Shown here: in pieces, positions 1 to 7,181 of the stretch | How the letters are laid out: each line of letters starts with the position of its first letter | How positions within the stretch are numbered: position 1 is the first letter of the stretch | NCBI GenBank assembly: GCA_003141915.1 | Contig: PLNY01000234.1 | Span: 1-12,071, forward strand | Direction of reading: 5' to 3' | DNA: 12,071 bases | Source of the DNA: Anaerolineae bacterium | Lineage (GTDB): Bacteria > Chloroflexota > Anaerolineae > Anaerolineales > Villigracilaceae | Made by a program: the position numbers and the translations under genes | The notes under the pieces: model-generated | Databases searched by the model: none | Told to the model about the DNA's origin: nothing | Seen by the model: the letters and a program-made list of their open reading frames with translations, nothing else

Positions 1-692
1 GAGCAATCCCGTTCGCCCAGGTAAATTGTGTTGCCATGCTCATCGGCCAGGATTTGAATTTCGATATGACGCGCGCCATCGAGCATTTTTTCCAAATAGA
101 CATTTCCGTCGCCGAAGGCGGATTCCGCTTCGCGTCGCGCAGACGCAAGCAGGGCCGGCATTTCCGCGAGCGATGCGACCTCCCTCATGCCTTTTCCGCC
201 GCCGCCAGCCGCTGCTTTGACCAGCAACGGAAATCCAAGCTTGGGTGCCTCTGCCAGCAGTTCTTCATCGCTCAACGCGGATGTGGATTGCGTACCCGGC
301 ACAACCGGCACACCCGCCTTCGAGACAGTGTTGCGCGCGTTCATCTTATCGCCCATCGTGGCAATCGCCGATGGCTTCGGGCCGATGAACGTAATACCGG
401 CATCCATGCAGGCCGCGGCAAACGATTCGCGTTCCGCCAAGAAGCCGTAACCGGGATGAATCGCATCGGCTCCGCATTTGCGGGCGATATCAATGATCTT
501 ATCGGCGCGCAGATACGATTCGCGTGACGGCGCCGGGCCCAATAAATAAGCCTCATCCGCATAACGAACATGCAGGGCACTACGGTCGGCTTCGGAATAA
601 ACAGCGACGCTAGGAATGCCTAATTCACTGCAAGCTCGTAAAATGCGCACGGCGATTTCGCCTCGGTTTGCAACCAGGATTTTATTGACCAT
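1..692 (-). CDS. accC: Biotin carboxylase subunit of acyl-CoA carboxylase (3' end cut off by window edge)
   Basis: This subunit carboxylates biotin on a carrier protein using ATP and bicarbonate, supplying the carboxyl group to the carboxyltransferase encoded just upstream. The 230 visible residues open with the family's N-terminal signature (ILVANRGEIAVRILRA, residues 5-20), followed by IHPGYGFLAE (79-88), the ATP-grasp glycine-rich loop KAAAGGGGKGM (159-169), and the start of the GERDCS motif (from 226) at the window edge. About half of a usual 450-residue protein, or less of a longer alpha chain with fused biotin domain, is visible; which of the two cannot be seen. The ATG at 692-690 is preceded by GAGGAG at a 5-base spacing. 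Only 14 bases separate it from the carboxyltransferase stop codon, so the two are very probably cotranscribed. No frameshift is seen in the visible part. Confidence 0.95.
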   Translation of the reverse strand, partial: MVNKILVANRGEIAVRILRACSELGIPSVAVYSEADRSALHVRYADEAYLLGPAPSRESYLRADKIIDIARKCGADAIHPGYGFLAERESFAAACMDAGITFIGPKPSAIATMGDKMNARNTVSKAGVPVVPGTQSTSALSDEELLAEAPKLGFPLLVKAAAGGGGKGMREVASLAEMPALLASARREAESAFGDGNVYLEKMLDGARHIEIQILADEHGNTIYLGERDC

Positions 693-706
693 TGTTGCTC
701 CTCATC

Positions 707-2257
707 TTAAAGCGGATTGTTGCCGTGCTTCTTAGGTGGATTCGACTCGCGCTTGTTTTCCAGCATCTCCAGCGCATTGATCAAACGCGGACGGGTTTCC
801 TTCGGCTCGATCACATCGTCGACGTACCCGCGCTCTGCCGCAATGAATGGATTGGCGAATTTCTCGCGATATTCCGCCACCAGTTCAGCTTTTCTCTTAA
901 CCGGATCCTTGGCCTTTTCCAGTTCTTTGCGGAAAATAATGTTAACCGCGCCATCGGGTCCCATGACGGCAATTTCAGTGGTTGGCCAGGCGAGATTCAC
1001 GTCGCCGCGAATATGCTTCGACGACATGACTATATATGCGCCGCCATAAGCCTTGCGGGTAACAACCGTCAGCTTGGGAACGGTGGCTTCGCAATATGCA
1101 AACAACAATTTGGCTCCTGAGCGAATGATTCCGTTGTGTTCTTGATACGTTCCGGGCAGGAAGCCGGGGACATCTTCAAAAGTAATGATGGGAATATTAA
1201 AGGAATCGAGGAAGCGCACGAAGCGCGCGGCTTTTTCGCTGGCATCGATATCCAGCACGCCAGCCAGCACCGCGGGTTGATTCGCAACGATGCCCACCGA
1301 ATGTCCGCCGAGACGCGCAAATCCAATCACGATATTCGCCGCGAAGCTTTCCTGGACTTCAAAGAGCTCACCATTATCAACGATCAGGCGGATGATTTCT
1401 TTAATATCGTAGGGCTTATCGGGCGATTCAGGGATGATACTATCAAGCGCATTTTCCATTCGCAGCGGGTTGTCTCCGGTTTGAACGAAGGGCGGATCTT
1501 CCATATTGTTTTGCGGAAGATAGCTGAGCATTTTTCGAATCAAATATAATGTATCCGCCTCGCTATCACCGGCAATGTGACACACGCCCGATTTTTCCGA
1601 ATGAACGCTGGCGCCGCCCAGATCTTCAAACGAAACATCTTCATGTGTCACAGTCTTGACAACATCCGGACCGGTGACAAACATATATGATGAATTACGC
1701 ACCATGAAAATAAAATCAGTGAGGGCCGGTGAATAGACCGCGCCTCCCGCACAAGGTCCCATGATGGCGCTGAGTTGCGGAATCACGCCTGAGGCAAGTG
1801 TGTTGCGCAGAAATATTTCCGCATAACCGCCGAGGGAAACCACGCCTTCCTGGATGCGCGCGCCGCCCGAGTCATTCAAGCCGATGACGGGAGCGCCCGC
1901 CTTCATTGCCATGTCCATGATCTTGCAAATCTTGGCGGCGTGAACTTCGCCGAGCGAACCGCCGAACACGGTGAAATCCTGCGAGAAGACATATGCCAGC
2001 CGGCCTTCAATCGTTCCCCAGCCGGTCACAACCGAGTCGCCAAGAAATTTCTGTTCATGTAAACTAAAGTCATGTGTGCGATGTTCAACGAAAGCATCCA
2101 CTTCGCGGAACGAACCTTTATCGAGTAATAAATCGATGCGCTCGCGGGCAGTAAACCGTCCTTTTTTATGTTGAGCCTCAATGCGCGCCGAGCCTCCGCC
2201 AAGGCGCGATCTGGCTCTCATTTCTTCCAGTCGTTTGAATTTATGATTCTCGTTCAT
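707..2257 (-). CDS. pccB: Acyl-CoA carboxylase carboxyltransferase subunit (PccB/AccD5-like)
   Basis: This is a 516-residue carboxyltransferase that moves the carboxyl group from carboxybiotin to an acyl-CoA (propionyl-CoA or acetyl-CoA). The N-terminal crotonase-like half carries SGGARIQEGV (130-139) and GPCAGGAVYSPALTDF (167-182); the C-terminal half has KAYGGAYIVMSSKH (402-415), NLAWPTTEIAVMG and the family C-terminus PPKKHGNNPL. Length fits the family (about 510-540). The start chosen is the ATG at 2257 (MNENHKFK), preceded by a GA-rich stretch (GAAAGAGAG); the reading frame is open 16 codons further but those residues do not look like the family. Residue 409 is Ile where, as I recall, propionyl-CoA-specific enzymes have Asp, so substrate choice is open and acetyl-CoA use is possible. 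The start overlaps by 17 bases the end of the broken membrane-protein gene upstream. Confidence 0.95.
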   Translation of the reverse strand: MNENHKFKRLEEMRARSRLGGGSARIEAQHKKGRFTARERIDLLLDKGSFREVDAFVEHRTHDFSLHEQKFLGDSVVTGWGTIEGRLAYVFSQDFTVFGGSLGEVHAAKICKIMDMAMKAGAPVIGLNDSGGARIQEGVVSLGGYAEIFLRNTLASGVIPQLSAIMGPCAGGAVYSPALTDFIFMVRNSSYMFVTGPDVVKTVTHEDVSFEDLGGASVHSEKSGVCHIAGDSEADTLYLIRKMLSYLPQNNMEDPPFVQTGDNPLRMENALDSIIPESPDKPYDIKEIIRLIVDNGELFEVQESFAANIVIGFARLGGHSVGIVANQPAVLAGVLDIDASEKAARFVRFLDSFNIPIITFEDVPGFLPGTYQEHNGIIRSGAKLLFAYCEATVPKLTVVTRKAYGGAYIVMSSKHIRGDVNLAWPTTEIAVMGPDGAVNIIFRKELEKAKDPVKRKAELVAEYREKFANPFIAAERGYVDDVIEPKETRPRLINALEMLENKRESNPPKKHGNNPL

Positions 2258-2658
2258 AAGTCTCTCTTTCAAAATGGATTTTGTTGCGAGGGTCGAGAAA
2301 TACAATAATGGTGAAGACGAACAACACGATAGTTAGAGAAGGGCGAAAGGTCAATTGGCCCGCGTCTGGGCTTGGACGAAGAAGCGGTCTGCCAAACCCG
2401 GGCCGCGTACAAGCTGGAAACGAGGATGAACGCCGTTCGCGTCCAGCGTTTACCGCGCCACATGCTCCATAGTAAGAATAAACCCGCTAAAGCCCAAAAC
2501 GCTCCGGTGATTCCGATGTAAATCGGCCCCGGTATTGGGTTCATGGTTAAGTATTTTGTCCCAAGCAACGCTGGTTGAGAATCGAATCGCTTGCCAGGCT
2601 ATTGTGTAGAACGCCAAACACAATAATAGGGTTGCAGGAATAGATGATTTGCGCTCAT
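2241..2658 (-). pseudogene. Frameshifted gene for a small four-helix membrane protein
   Basis: No single frame covers this stretch, but joining frames at four runs of identical bases restores a continuous 139-residue protein. It starts at the ATG overlapping the glycosyltransferase stop (TAATG) and ends at a TAA overlapping the carboxylase start by 17 bases. Changes needed: one A more at 2648-2650, one G fewer at 2527-2530, one G more at 2392-2393, one G more near 2352 (turning TGA into TGG). The rebuilt protein has hydrophobic segments near residues 9-27 (PATLLLCLAFYTIAW), 45-67 (IYIGITGAFWALAGLFLLW), 75-94 (FILVSSLYAARVWADRFF) and 108-122 (TIVLFVFTIIVFL), with WRGKRWTR between helices two and three, and a charged tail. 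It recalls small uncharacterised membrane proteins of Chloroflexota; function unknown. The longest intact piece would start at 2544. It may be true decay or a sequence error. Confidence 0.7.
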
Positions 2659-4730
2659 TATGGGTTTGGAGCTGACAGTTTCAGCAAATCCTTATCGCCA
2701 TAATCAGCAACGATGGTGAGTCGCCCGGCATATTGTCCGCCGTATGGAGGCGCTTTTAACATGTCCGGGTTGGCAAAGATATATCTCATCCCTTCCTTGT
2801 AAAGATAATCCGGCCCAAGCCTCATTTTCATCGCCAGATAATAGGGGTAACTATTAATCAGACCGTCCATATTAATCACAGTACGGTCGGGAAGAAAGTA
2901 TCCAATATTGCCGCCTCCTGAAATTCCGATCAGGTCGCCGGGTTTGGTGTTGGTTTCCAGAAATGGAATCTGGCTGATGTAAGGCGTATTGGACGGAGCG
3001 GGTTGATGGGTCATTTGCGATATAACGTTTTGATAGTATTGCATGGTCCAAAATATGCACAATAGCCCGCCAAGCAACCGGGCGCCAAAATAGGCAGTGC
3101 GCGATTTTCTTAAAAAAAATTTGAACGCCATATCTAAAAAGATAGCGACGAGGATTGCAATCAATATCAGTTCGGCCAGCCAATACCAATCCTTTGGAGC
3201 AACATAGCCGGCGCTGTTATAAGAAAAGATTTGGATCCAGCTGCCGGCAAAAAGCGGAATGACGCCGATTCGCAGAATAGCGCGCGCCTTTTGCTTTTTG
3301 GTAAGAAATAACAACAAATAAGCTATTGCGCCCAACAATGCGAGAAAAATAAAGAAGCGAATCTGTCCATCTATTTGAAGAATGGAGGAGGGCAGAAAAT
3401 TGGCAATGGATTTATTCCATGTATTGATTAGAGATAAAGCGGGTTCCCATGCATCAAAGTCGTTGTTGGGAGTCAAAGCAAAAAAGGATTGAAACGACAA
3501 GGCCGGAGGACCATAAATATTAATTGCGAATGTGCTCCACCATTGTTTGATTTGTCCGCTCACCGGCGTGAATGTGCCAAAAGCCAGTTTGTTCCAGACC
3601 ATGTAGAGACTTAGCGAACCGCCCAGGATGCCATAATAGACGGAAGATTCCTTGATCCATTGCCGCCAATGCTGTTTGAAATATTCCGGCGGCGAATAAG
3701 CCTTCAAGTTTGCATCGGTTCTGCGTAATCCAAAAGCCATGGCTCGAATCAGGATCAGAGCAACCCATGTGAGCATGGCGTCGGTGAGCAGGGCAACGCG
3801 CGGGATGGATGGAAAAATATTTAATGCTGAGCCGACTGAAGTCAAGATTACGACCGCTGCTGAACTCATGATAACCGCCAGAAAAATATTTTTCAGCATT
3901 TCCAATGGTTTCCACGTCGCAGGTTGTTGATATAAGCTCATAAAGAAAAAGATGGGAATCTTGACAACCAAACCAATGAAAATCATGTCAAGCGCCGCAT
4001 TGGATGATTCATAATATTTTGGCAATCCCAATCGCATCAGGAACGCGAGCAGGGCCGCTGCGATGACGGCTGAAATATCGAGCGGCATTAAATAGCGCAT
4101 GGGTTCGTTGCGAAACACGATCCAAATCCCGATGATAAGCGCGCAAAAAACAAGGTCGAGGCGGCTGAACATGGTCAGGGCTGCAATCAGACTAAGCCAC
4201 GCAACTTGTCGCCAGCTCACGGCTATTTTGTTTTTGTTTCTCTCCAGCTGGCAAAGCATATAAATCAGCAGGGCGATAAAGAATAATGCAATTCCGGATT
4301 CAAGTCCCAGATTATAAAAGGTATCCTGTATATAAAAGTTGAATACCCAGTAAACAGCAATCAGCATCCCGACCGGAGGAGATAGGATATCGCTGATTAA
4401 ACGGTAAAGCAGAATCGCCGTTGCGATGCTGAATAGACTCATCACGATCAATAAAACGCGCAATGGCAGGATTAGATCGAAGCGCGCCAAAGTAAATATT
4501 GGAATACAAATCAGCATCCATAGCGGATGATAACCGTTGGTCGGGTTGATTCCATCGAATGTGCTGCCATGACCCAGCCCAATATTCTCCGCGACCTTAA
4601 AGTAATAATAGGCATCATCGCGGATAAACCAATTGTTGGGGAAATTATGCGCCTCGGAAAAAGCCGCATAAAGTTGTATCGCCAGTACTGCGATAATAAG
4701 AAGAATCTCAAACCAATGGGATCGTTTCAT
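2658..4730 (-). CDS. GT-C type multi-pass membrane glycosyltransferase-like protein
   Basis: This is a 690-residue integral membrane protein with roughly a dozen hydrophobic segments. After the first helix (about 8-24) a loop carries RDDAYYYFKVAENI (37-50) and NPTNGYHPLWML (62-73). An acidic pair in the first outer loop (Asp38-Asp39) is the usual place of the catalytic or metal-binding residue in GT-C enzymes (GT39/ArnT/PMT type), which transfer sugars from lipid-linked donors on the outer membrane face. A soluble tail after about residue 575 (DLIGISGGGNIGYFLPDR, NMDGLINSYPYYLAMKMR) resembles the extracytoplasmic C-terminus of these proteins. Donor and acceptor cannot be read from sequence. 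The ATG at 4730 has no clear Shine-Dalgarno sequence (CGAATAAACC directly before it). It is divergent from the peptidase gene and its stop overlaps the start of the broken membrane-protein gene by one base. Confidence 0.85.
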   Translation of the reverse strand: MKRSHWFEILLIIAVLAIQLYAAFSEAHNFPNNWFIRDDAYYYFKVAENIGLGHGSTFDGINPTNGYHPLWMLICIPIFTLARFDLILPLRVLLIVMSLFSIATAILLYRLISDILSPPVGMLIAVYWVFNFYIQDTFYNLGLESGIALFFIALLIYMLCQLERNKNKIAVSWRQVAWLSLIAALTMFSRLDLVFCALIIGIWIVFRNEPMRYLMPLDISAVIAAALLAFLMRLGLPKYYESSNAALDMIFIGLVVKIPIFFFMSLYQQPATWKPLEMLKNIFLAVIMSSAAVVILTSVGSALNIFPSIPRVALLTDAMLTWVALILIRAMAFGLRRTDANLKAYSPPEYFKQHWRQWIKESSVYYGILGGSLSLYMVWNKLAFGTFTPVSGQIKQWWSTFAINIYGPPALSFQSFFALTPNNDFDAWEPALSLINTWNKSIANFLPSSILQIDGQIRFFIFLALLGAIAYLLLFLTKKQKARAILRIGVIPLFAGSWIQIFSYNSAGYVAPKDWYWLAELILIAILVAIFLDMAFKFFLRKSRTAYFGARLLGGLLCIFWTMQYYQNVISQMTHQPAPSNTPYISQIPFLETNTKPGDLIGISGGGNIGYFLPDRTVINMDGLINSYPYYLAMKMRLGPDYLYKEGMRYIFANPDMLKAPPYGGQYAGRLTIVADYGDKDLLKLSAPNP

Positions 4731-4812
4731 GGTTTATTCGATGTCGAGCATGATCTTCGCGTCGCTCATCCGTGCCTCCGAAAGAAGTTATGGCGATTAT
4801 ACCGCCAGGTGA

Positions 4813-4818
4813 TAAAAT
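4813..4818 (+). promoter_or_regulatory. Possible -10 element for the M55 peptidase gene
   Basis: TAAAAT lies 25 bases before the GTG start in the gap between divergent genes. The best upstream partner is a weak TTATGG at 4788-4793 with a long 19-base spacer, so this is only a candidate. Confidence 0.3.
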
Positions 4819-4832
4819 CAATTCTGTGAGAC

Positions 4833-4837
4833 GGAGG
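4833..4837 (+). promoter_or_regulatory. Ribosome binding site GGAGG that fixes the GTG start of the M55 peptidase
   Basis: A full GGAGG sits 6 bases before GTG at 4844. The frame is open back to an ATG at 4772, but that ATG lacks such a site and would add 24 residues unlike the family. Confidence 0.8.
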
Positions 4838-4843
4838 ATAGCT

Positions 4844-5668
4844 GTGAAAATTTTGATTGCTTCGGATATGGAAGGCATCACCGGTGTGACGAATTGGGAT
4901 CAGGTTACGCCCGGGCATCCCGAATACGCCCGTTTTCGCAAATTGATGACCGGCGATGTCAATGCCGCGGTGCGCGGCGCTTTCGAGTCCGGCGCAGATG
5001 AAGTCATCGTCGCCGATGGACATTGGAACGGCTCCAACATCTTGATCGAGGAACTGGACCCGCGCGCCCGATTGAACAGCGGTTCGCCTTCACCGCTTTC
5101 GATGATGCAGGGAATTGATGAAAACGTGGACGGTGCATTCTTCATCGGTTACCATGCGCGGCAGGGATCGCAAGAGGCTGTGCTGGATCATACCTGGTCC
5201 AACACATGTGTGGCAAATGTTTGGTTGAATGATCTGATCGCTGGCGAATACACGCTCAATGCCGCACTGGCGGGACATTTCAATGTGCCAATTCTGATGA
5301 TCAGCGGCGATCAAACGGTTTGCGCGCAGGCAACGGGACAAATCGGTGCGATGGAGACTGCTATCGTAAAACAAGCAAGTGGACATTTCTCCGCCGATTG
5401 CCTGCCTCCCGAAGTTTCTCAATCGTTGATCGAAGCGGCGGCTCAACGCGCGGCAAAAAGCTTGATAAAGAAAACCGCGTCTAAACCATTTGTGTTAAAA
5501 ACACCGATCAAGGTAACTGTTCAATTGAATTCGTCCGATATGGCAGATAGAGCCATGTTGATGCCTGGCGTCACGCGTGAGGGATTGAAACTTTCTTTCG
5601 CGGCGGAAGATATGCCGAAAGCCTATTCTGCTTTTCGCGCCTTGGTATTGATGTCGTATCCAAGGTGA
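4844..5668 (+). CDS. M55 family zinc D-aminopeptidase (DppA-like)
   Basis: This is a metallo-aminopeptidase of the DppA family, known to release D-amino acids such as D-Ala from short peptides; in free-living bacteria it is linked to cell-wall peptide recycling or D-peptide use. With the GTG start it has 274 residues, the length I recall for Bacillus DppA, and the zinc and catalytic residues fall at nearly the same numbers: Asp8 and Glu10 in SDMEGITG, His60 in ADGHWNGSN, His104 in GYHARQGS, His116 as catalytic base candidate (DHTW), and Glu134 in GEYTLNAA. No signal peptide is seen, so it is cytoplasmic. It stands alone on the plus strand, divergent from the membrane glycosyltransferase and 253 bases before the SET gene; no peptide transporter is next to it, unlike the Bacillus dpp operon. 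Confidence 0.95.
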   Translation: MKILIASDMEGITGVTNWDQVTPGHPEYARFRKLMTGDVNAAVRGAFESGADEVIVADGHWNGSNILIEELDPRARLNSGSPSPLSMMQGIDENVDGAFFIGYHARQGSQEAVLDHTWSNTCVANVWLNDLIAGEYTLNAALAGHFNVPILMISGDQTVCAQATGQIGAMETAIVKQASGHFSADCLPPEVSQSLIEAAAQRAAKSLIKKTASKPFVLKTPIKVTVQLNSSDMADRAMLMPGVTREGLKLSFAAEDMPKAYSAFRALVLMSYPR

Positions 5669-5921
5669 CTCGGAAAAATTTGTAGTAAAATGTGACGCTT
5701 GATAGGAGCATCATACAGAAATTGTCCGCCCGCACTGTTGCCGCGACTTTTCCGTGCAGTGATTGCACAACCGCCGCCTGTTGAGGATCAAACCCTCGGC
5801 GAGGCGGCGGGTGTAGTTAACGGTACGAAGGTTGATGCGGCGAAAGAGGCGGCTGATTTTTATCGTCTCTGATCTTGAAGCGGCCAGAAAGTTCGGCCAA
5901 AAATAAATCACAAGGAGAAGA
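5669..5921 (+). other. Intergenic segment with a strong GC-rich hairpin and a possible short ORF
   Basis: This gap holds a perfect 9-base inverted repeat, CCGCCGCCT at 5771-5779 and AGGCGGCGG at 5802-5810, with an inner GAGG/CCTC pair (5783-5786 with 5794-5797) in the loop. A smaller GTGCA/TGCAC hairpin is at 5754-5768. There is no T run after the large stem, so it is not a standard terminator. A frame from a TTG at 5699 reads 57 codons to a TGA at 5870-5872, ending in a protein-like stretch (GEAAGVVNGTKVDAAKEAAD), but no ribosome site is visible. TAAAAT at 5686-5691 could be a -10 element. It could be a structured leader, a small RNA, a tiny gene, or a gene remnant. Confidence 0.4.
5771..5810 (+). 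repeat. Perfect 9-base inverted repeat with nested inner stem
   Basis: The outer arms CCGCCGCCT and AGGCGGCGG pair exactly around a 22-base loop that itself contains GAGG and CCTC. As RNA this would form a stable two-part stem. It lies about 110 bases before the SET gene. Confidence 0.7.
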
Positions 5922-6464
5922 ATGACCGGCAAATATTTTTCCTATCTTTCCCCAAAGCTCGAAAACCGTCCGCACGAGGAAAAAGGCGATTGCGGTGTGT
6001 TTGCCCGCAAACCGATTCGTGAAGGTGAATTGCTATCGTTGTGGGGCGGAAAGATTCTTTCCGCGGATGAGATCGACCATACGATGGAAAACTTCACTCA
6101 GCTGATTTTGCAGATTGAAGACGGTTTTTATTTGATGACTCCTTCGATGGAGCCATCCGACTGCTTCAATCATTCCTGCGATCCGAACGCAGGATTATCG
6201 GGGCAGATCGGATTGGTCGCGATGCGCGACATTGAAGCGGGCGAGGAAATCTGTCTCGACTACGCCATGTGCGACGGCTCAAACTACGATGAGTTCGATT
6301 GCCAATGCGGTTCGTCGAATTGCCGCGGCCGCGTCACCGGCGATGATTGGAAACGCCCTGAACTGTGGGAGCGCTACGAAGGATATTTTTCGCCATATCT
6401 TCAACGCCGCATTATGGCTTTGAAGAAGGAGGTTCATCAAAGACCAGAAGTGGCCGTCCCTTAG
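5922..6464 (+). CDS. SET-domain protein, probable protein-lysine methyltransferase
   Basis: This is a 180-residue protein with a compact SET domain, the fold of S-adenosylmethionine-dependent lysine methyltransferases. Visible landmarks: GVFARKPIREGELLSLWGG (25-43) at the start of the fold, NHSCDPN (83-89), and GEEICLDYA (107-115) with Tyr114 as the expected catalytic tyrosine. A post-SET cluster CQCGSSNCRGR follows (Cys127, Cys129, Cys134); with Cys86 of NHSC these could bind one zinc ion, as in eukaryotic SET enzymes. AAGGAG at 5912-5917 supports the ATG at 5922. There is no signal peptide or membrane segment. Its target is unknown; SET proteins in bacteria are usually explained by transfer from eukaryotes. 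The next gene starts 99 bases on and is not obviously related. Confidence 0.9.
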   Translation: MTGKYFSYLSPKLENRPHEEKGDCGVFARKPIREGELLSLWGGKILSADEIDHTMENFTQLILQIEDGFYLMTPSMEPSDCFNHSCDPNAGLSGQIGLVAMRDIEAGEEICLDYAMCDGSNYDEFDCQCGSSNCRGRVTGDDWKRPELWERYEGYFSPYLQRRIMALKKEVHQRPEVAVP

Positions 6465-6563
6465 ATTTTTTGCGCACGTCTTTTGGATTGCGCTTGAGTT
6501 GCGGTTGATCCCCGATCTATTGACGCGCTGGGTGTGTGTCGGCTTCAGCGACATGTTTTATTT

Positions 6564-7181
6564 ATGAAAACTTTACTCGGCGAACGCCTGCATTTTGATT
6601 GGAAAATTGTGACCGTGATCGTTGTCAGCACGTTATTGCTGATCGTGGATTCGTATTATCAACTCACGCCGAACAAAGACTATGATGGCATCATCCTTTA
6701 TCTGATTGTTCCGTTGATTTTTATTGTTTTGATTTTCCGTGAAGATCCTCGTCAATATGGCTTTACCTTTGGAGATTGGAAGATCGGCATGATCCTGACT
6801 ACAATTGGGATTGCGATCATGTCAATTATTTTGTGGTTCGTCGCGCGTAACCCGGCCATGCAATCTTATTACAAGCCGCAGGTCAATGGTTTGCCGTGGA
6901 ATACCTTCCTTGATTTAATTGGCTGGGAATTTTTCTTTCGCGGCTTTATTTTGTTTGCATTCGTCCGCAAGTTTGGAGCGGAGGCGTTGTGGCTGCAGGC
7001 TGTGCCGTTTGCACTGGTGCATATCGGCAAGCCGGAAATCGAGACGCTCTCCACGATCTTTGGCGGCTTTGCCTTTGGCTGGGTTGCCTACCGGACGCGC
7101 TCATTTGTTTATCCGTTTTTGATCCATTGGTTCATTGCATCGTTTACAATTGTGGTCGCGGCAGGTTTATTGCATGGTTGA
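6564..7181 (+). CDS. CPBP family (Rce1-like) intramembrane protein, first motif altered
   Basis: This is a 205-residue membrane protein with about seven hydrophobic segments, of the CPBP family of glutamate-type intramembrane proteases (CAAX prenyl endopeptidase Rce1 and bacteriocin-immunity-like proteins). Motif one reads GWEFFFRG (120-127): Glu122 and Arg126 fit the second Glu and the Arg of EExxxR, while the first Glu is Trp121. Motif two is FALVH (149-153) and a later conserved His is His188 in LIHW. The presumed catalytic first Glu is therefore missing, so protease activity is uncertain. I chose the ATG at 6564 (MKTLLGE); the frame is open to a GTG at 6534, and neither has a clear ribosome site. 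Its end overlaps the acetyltransferase start by 8 bases, suggesting coupled translation. Confidence 0.85.
   Translation: MKTLLGERLHFDWKIVTVIVVSTLLLIVDSYYQLTPNKDYDGIILYLIVPLIFIVLIFREDPRQYGFTFGDWKIGMILTTIGIAIMSIILWFVARNPAMQSYYKPQVNGLPWNTFLDLIGWEFFFRGFILFAFVRKFGAEALWLQAVPFALVHIGKPEIETLSTIFGGFAFGWVAYRTRSFVYPFLIHWFIASFTIVVAAGLLHG

Noticed and set aside
36..527. Plus-strand 163-codon frame at the left edge.
   Set aside because: It is antisense to the clearly recognised biotin carboxylase and has an Arg/His-rich shadow composition.
2258..2305. Longer start for the carboxyltransferase (16 extra codons).
   Set aside because: Those bases encode the end of the broken membrane-protein gene in another frame, and the ATG at 2257 matches the family start.
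4772..4843. Upstream ATG for the M55 peptidase.
   Set aside because: GTG at 4844 has GGAGG at ideal spacing and puts Asp8, Glu10, His60 and His104 at the family's numbers.
5725..5760. CCCGCACTGTTGCCG resembles the core of a cobalamin riboswitch (CCCGCCACTGT).
   Set aside because: The other conserved blocks and the usual order of stems are missing, and the downstream SET gene has no link to cobalamin.
5804..5830. GCGGGTGTAGTTAACGGTA looks like the 5' end of a glycine tRNA.
   Set aside because: No anticodon arm, T arm or matching 3' acceptor strand follows; it is not a tRNA gene, and the likeness is probably chance.
5711..5932. Minus-strand 73-codon frame over the gap before the SET gene.
   Set aside because: It crosses the SET start, has no ribosome site, and its composition (many Arg) looks like an antisense shadow of GC-rich DNA.
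6534..6563. GTG start adding ten residues to the CPBP protein.
   Set aside because: The extra residues are not hydrophobic or family-like and have no ribosome site; the ATG at 6564 is the simpler choice, though not proven.
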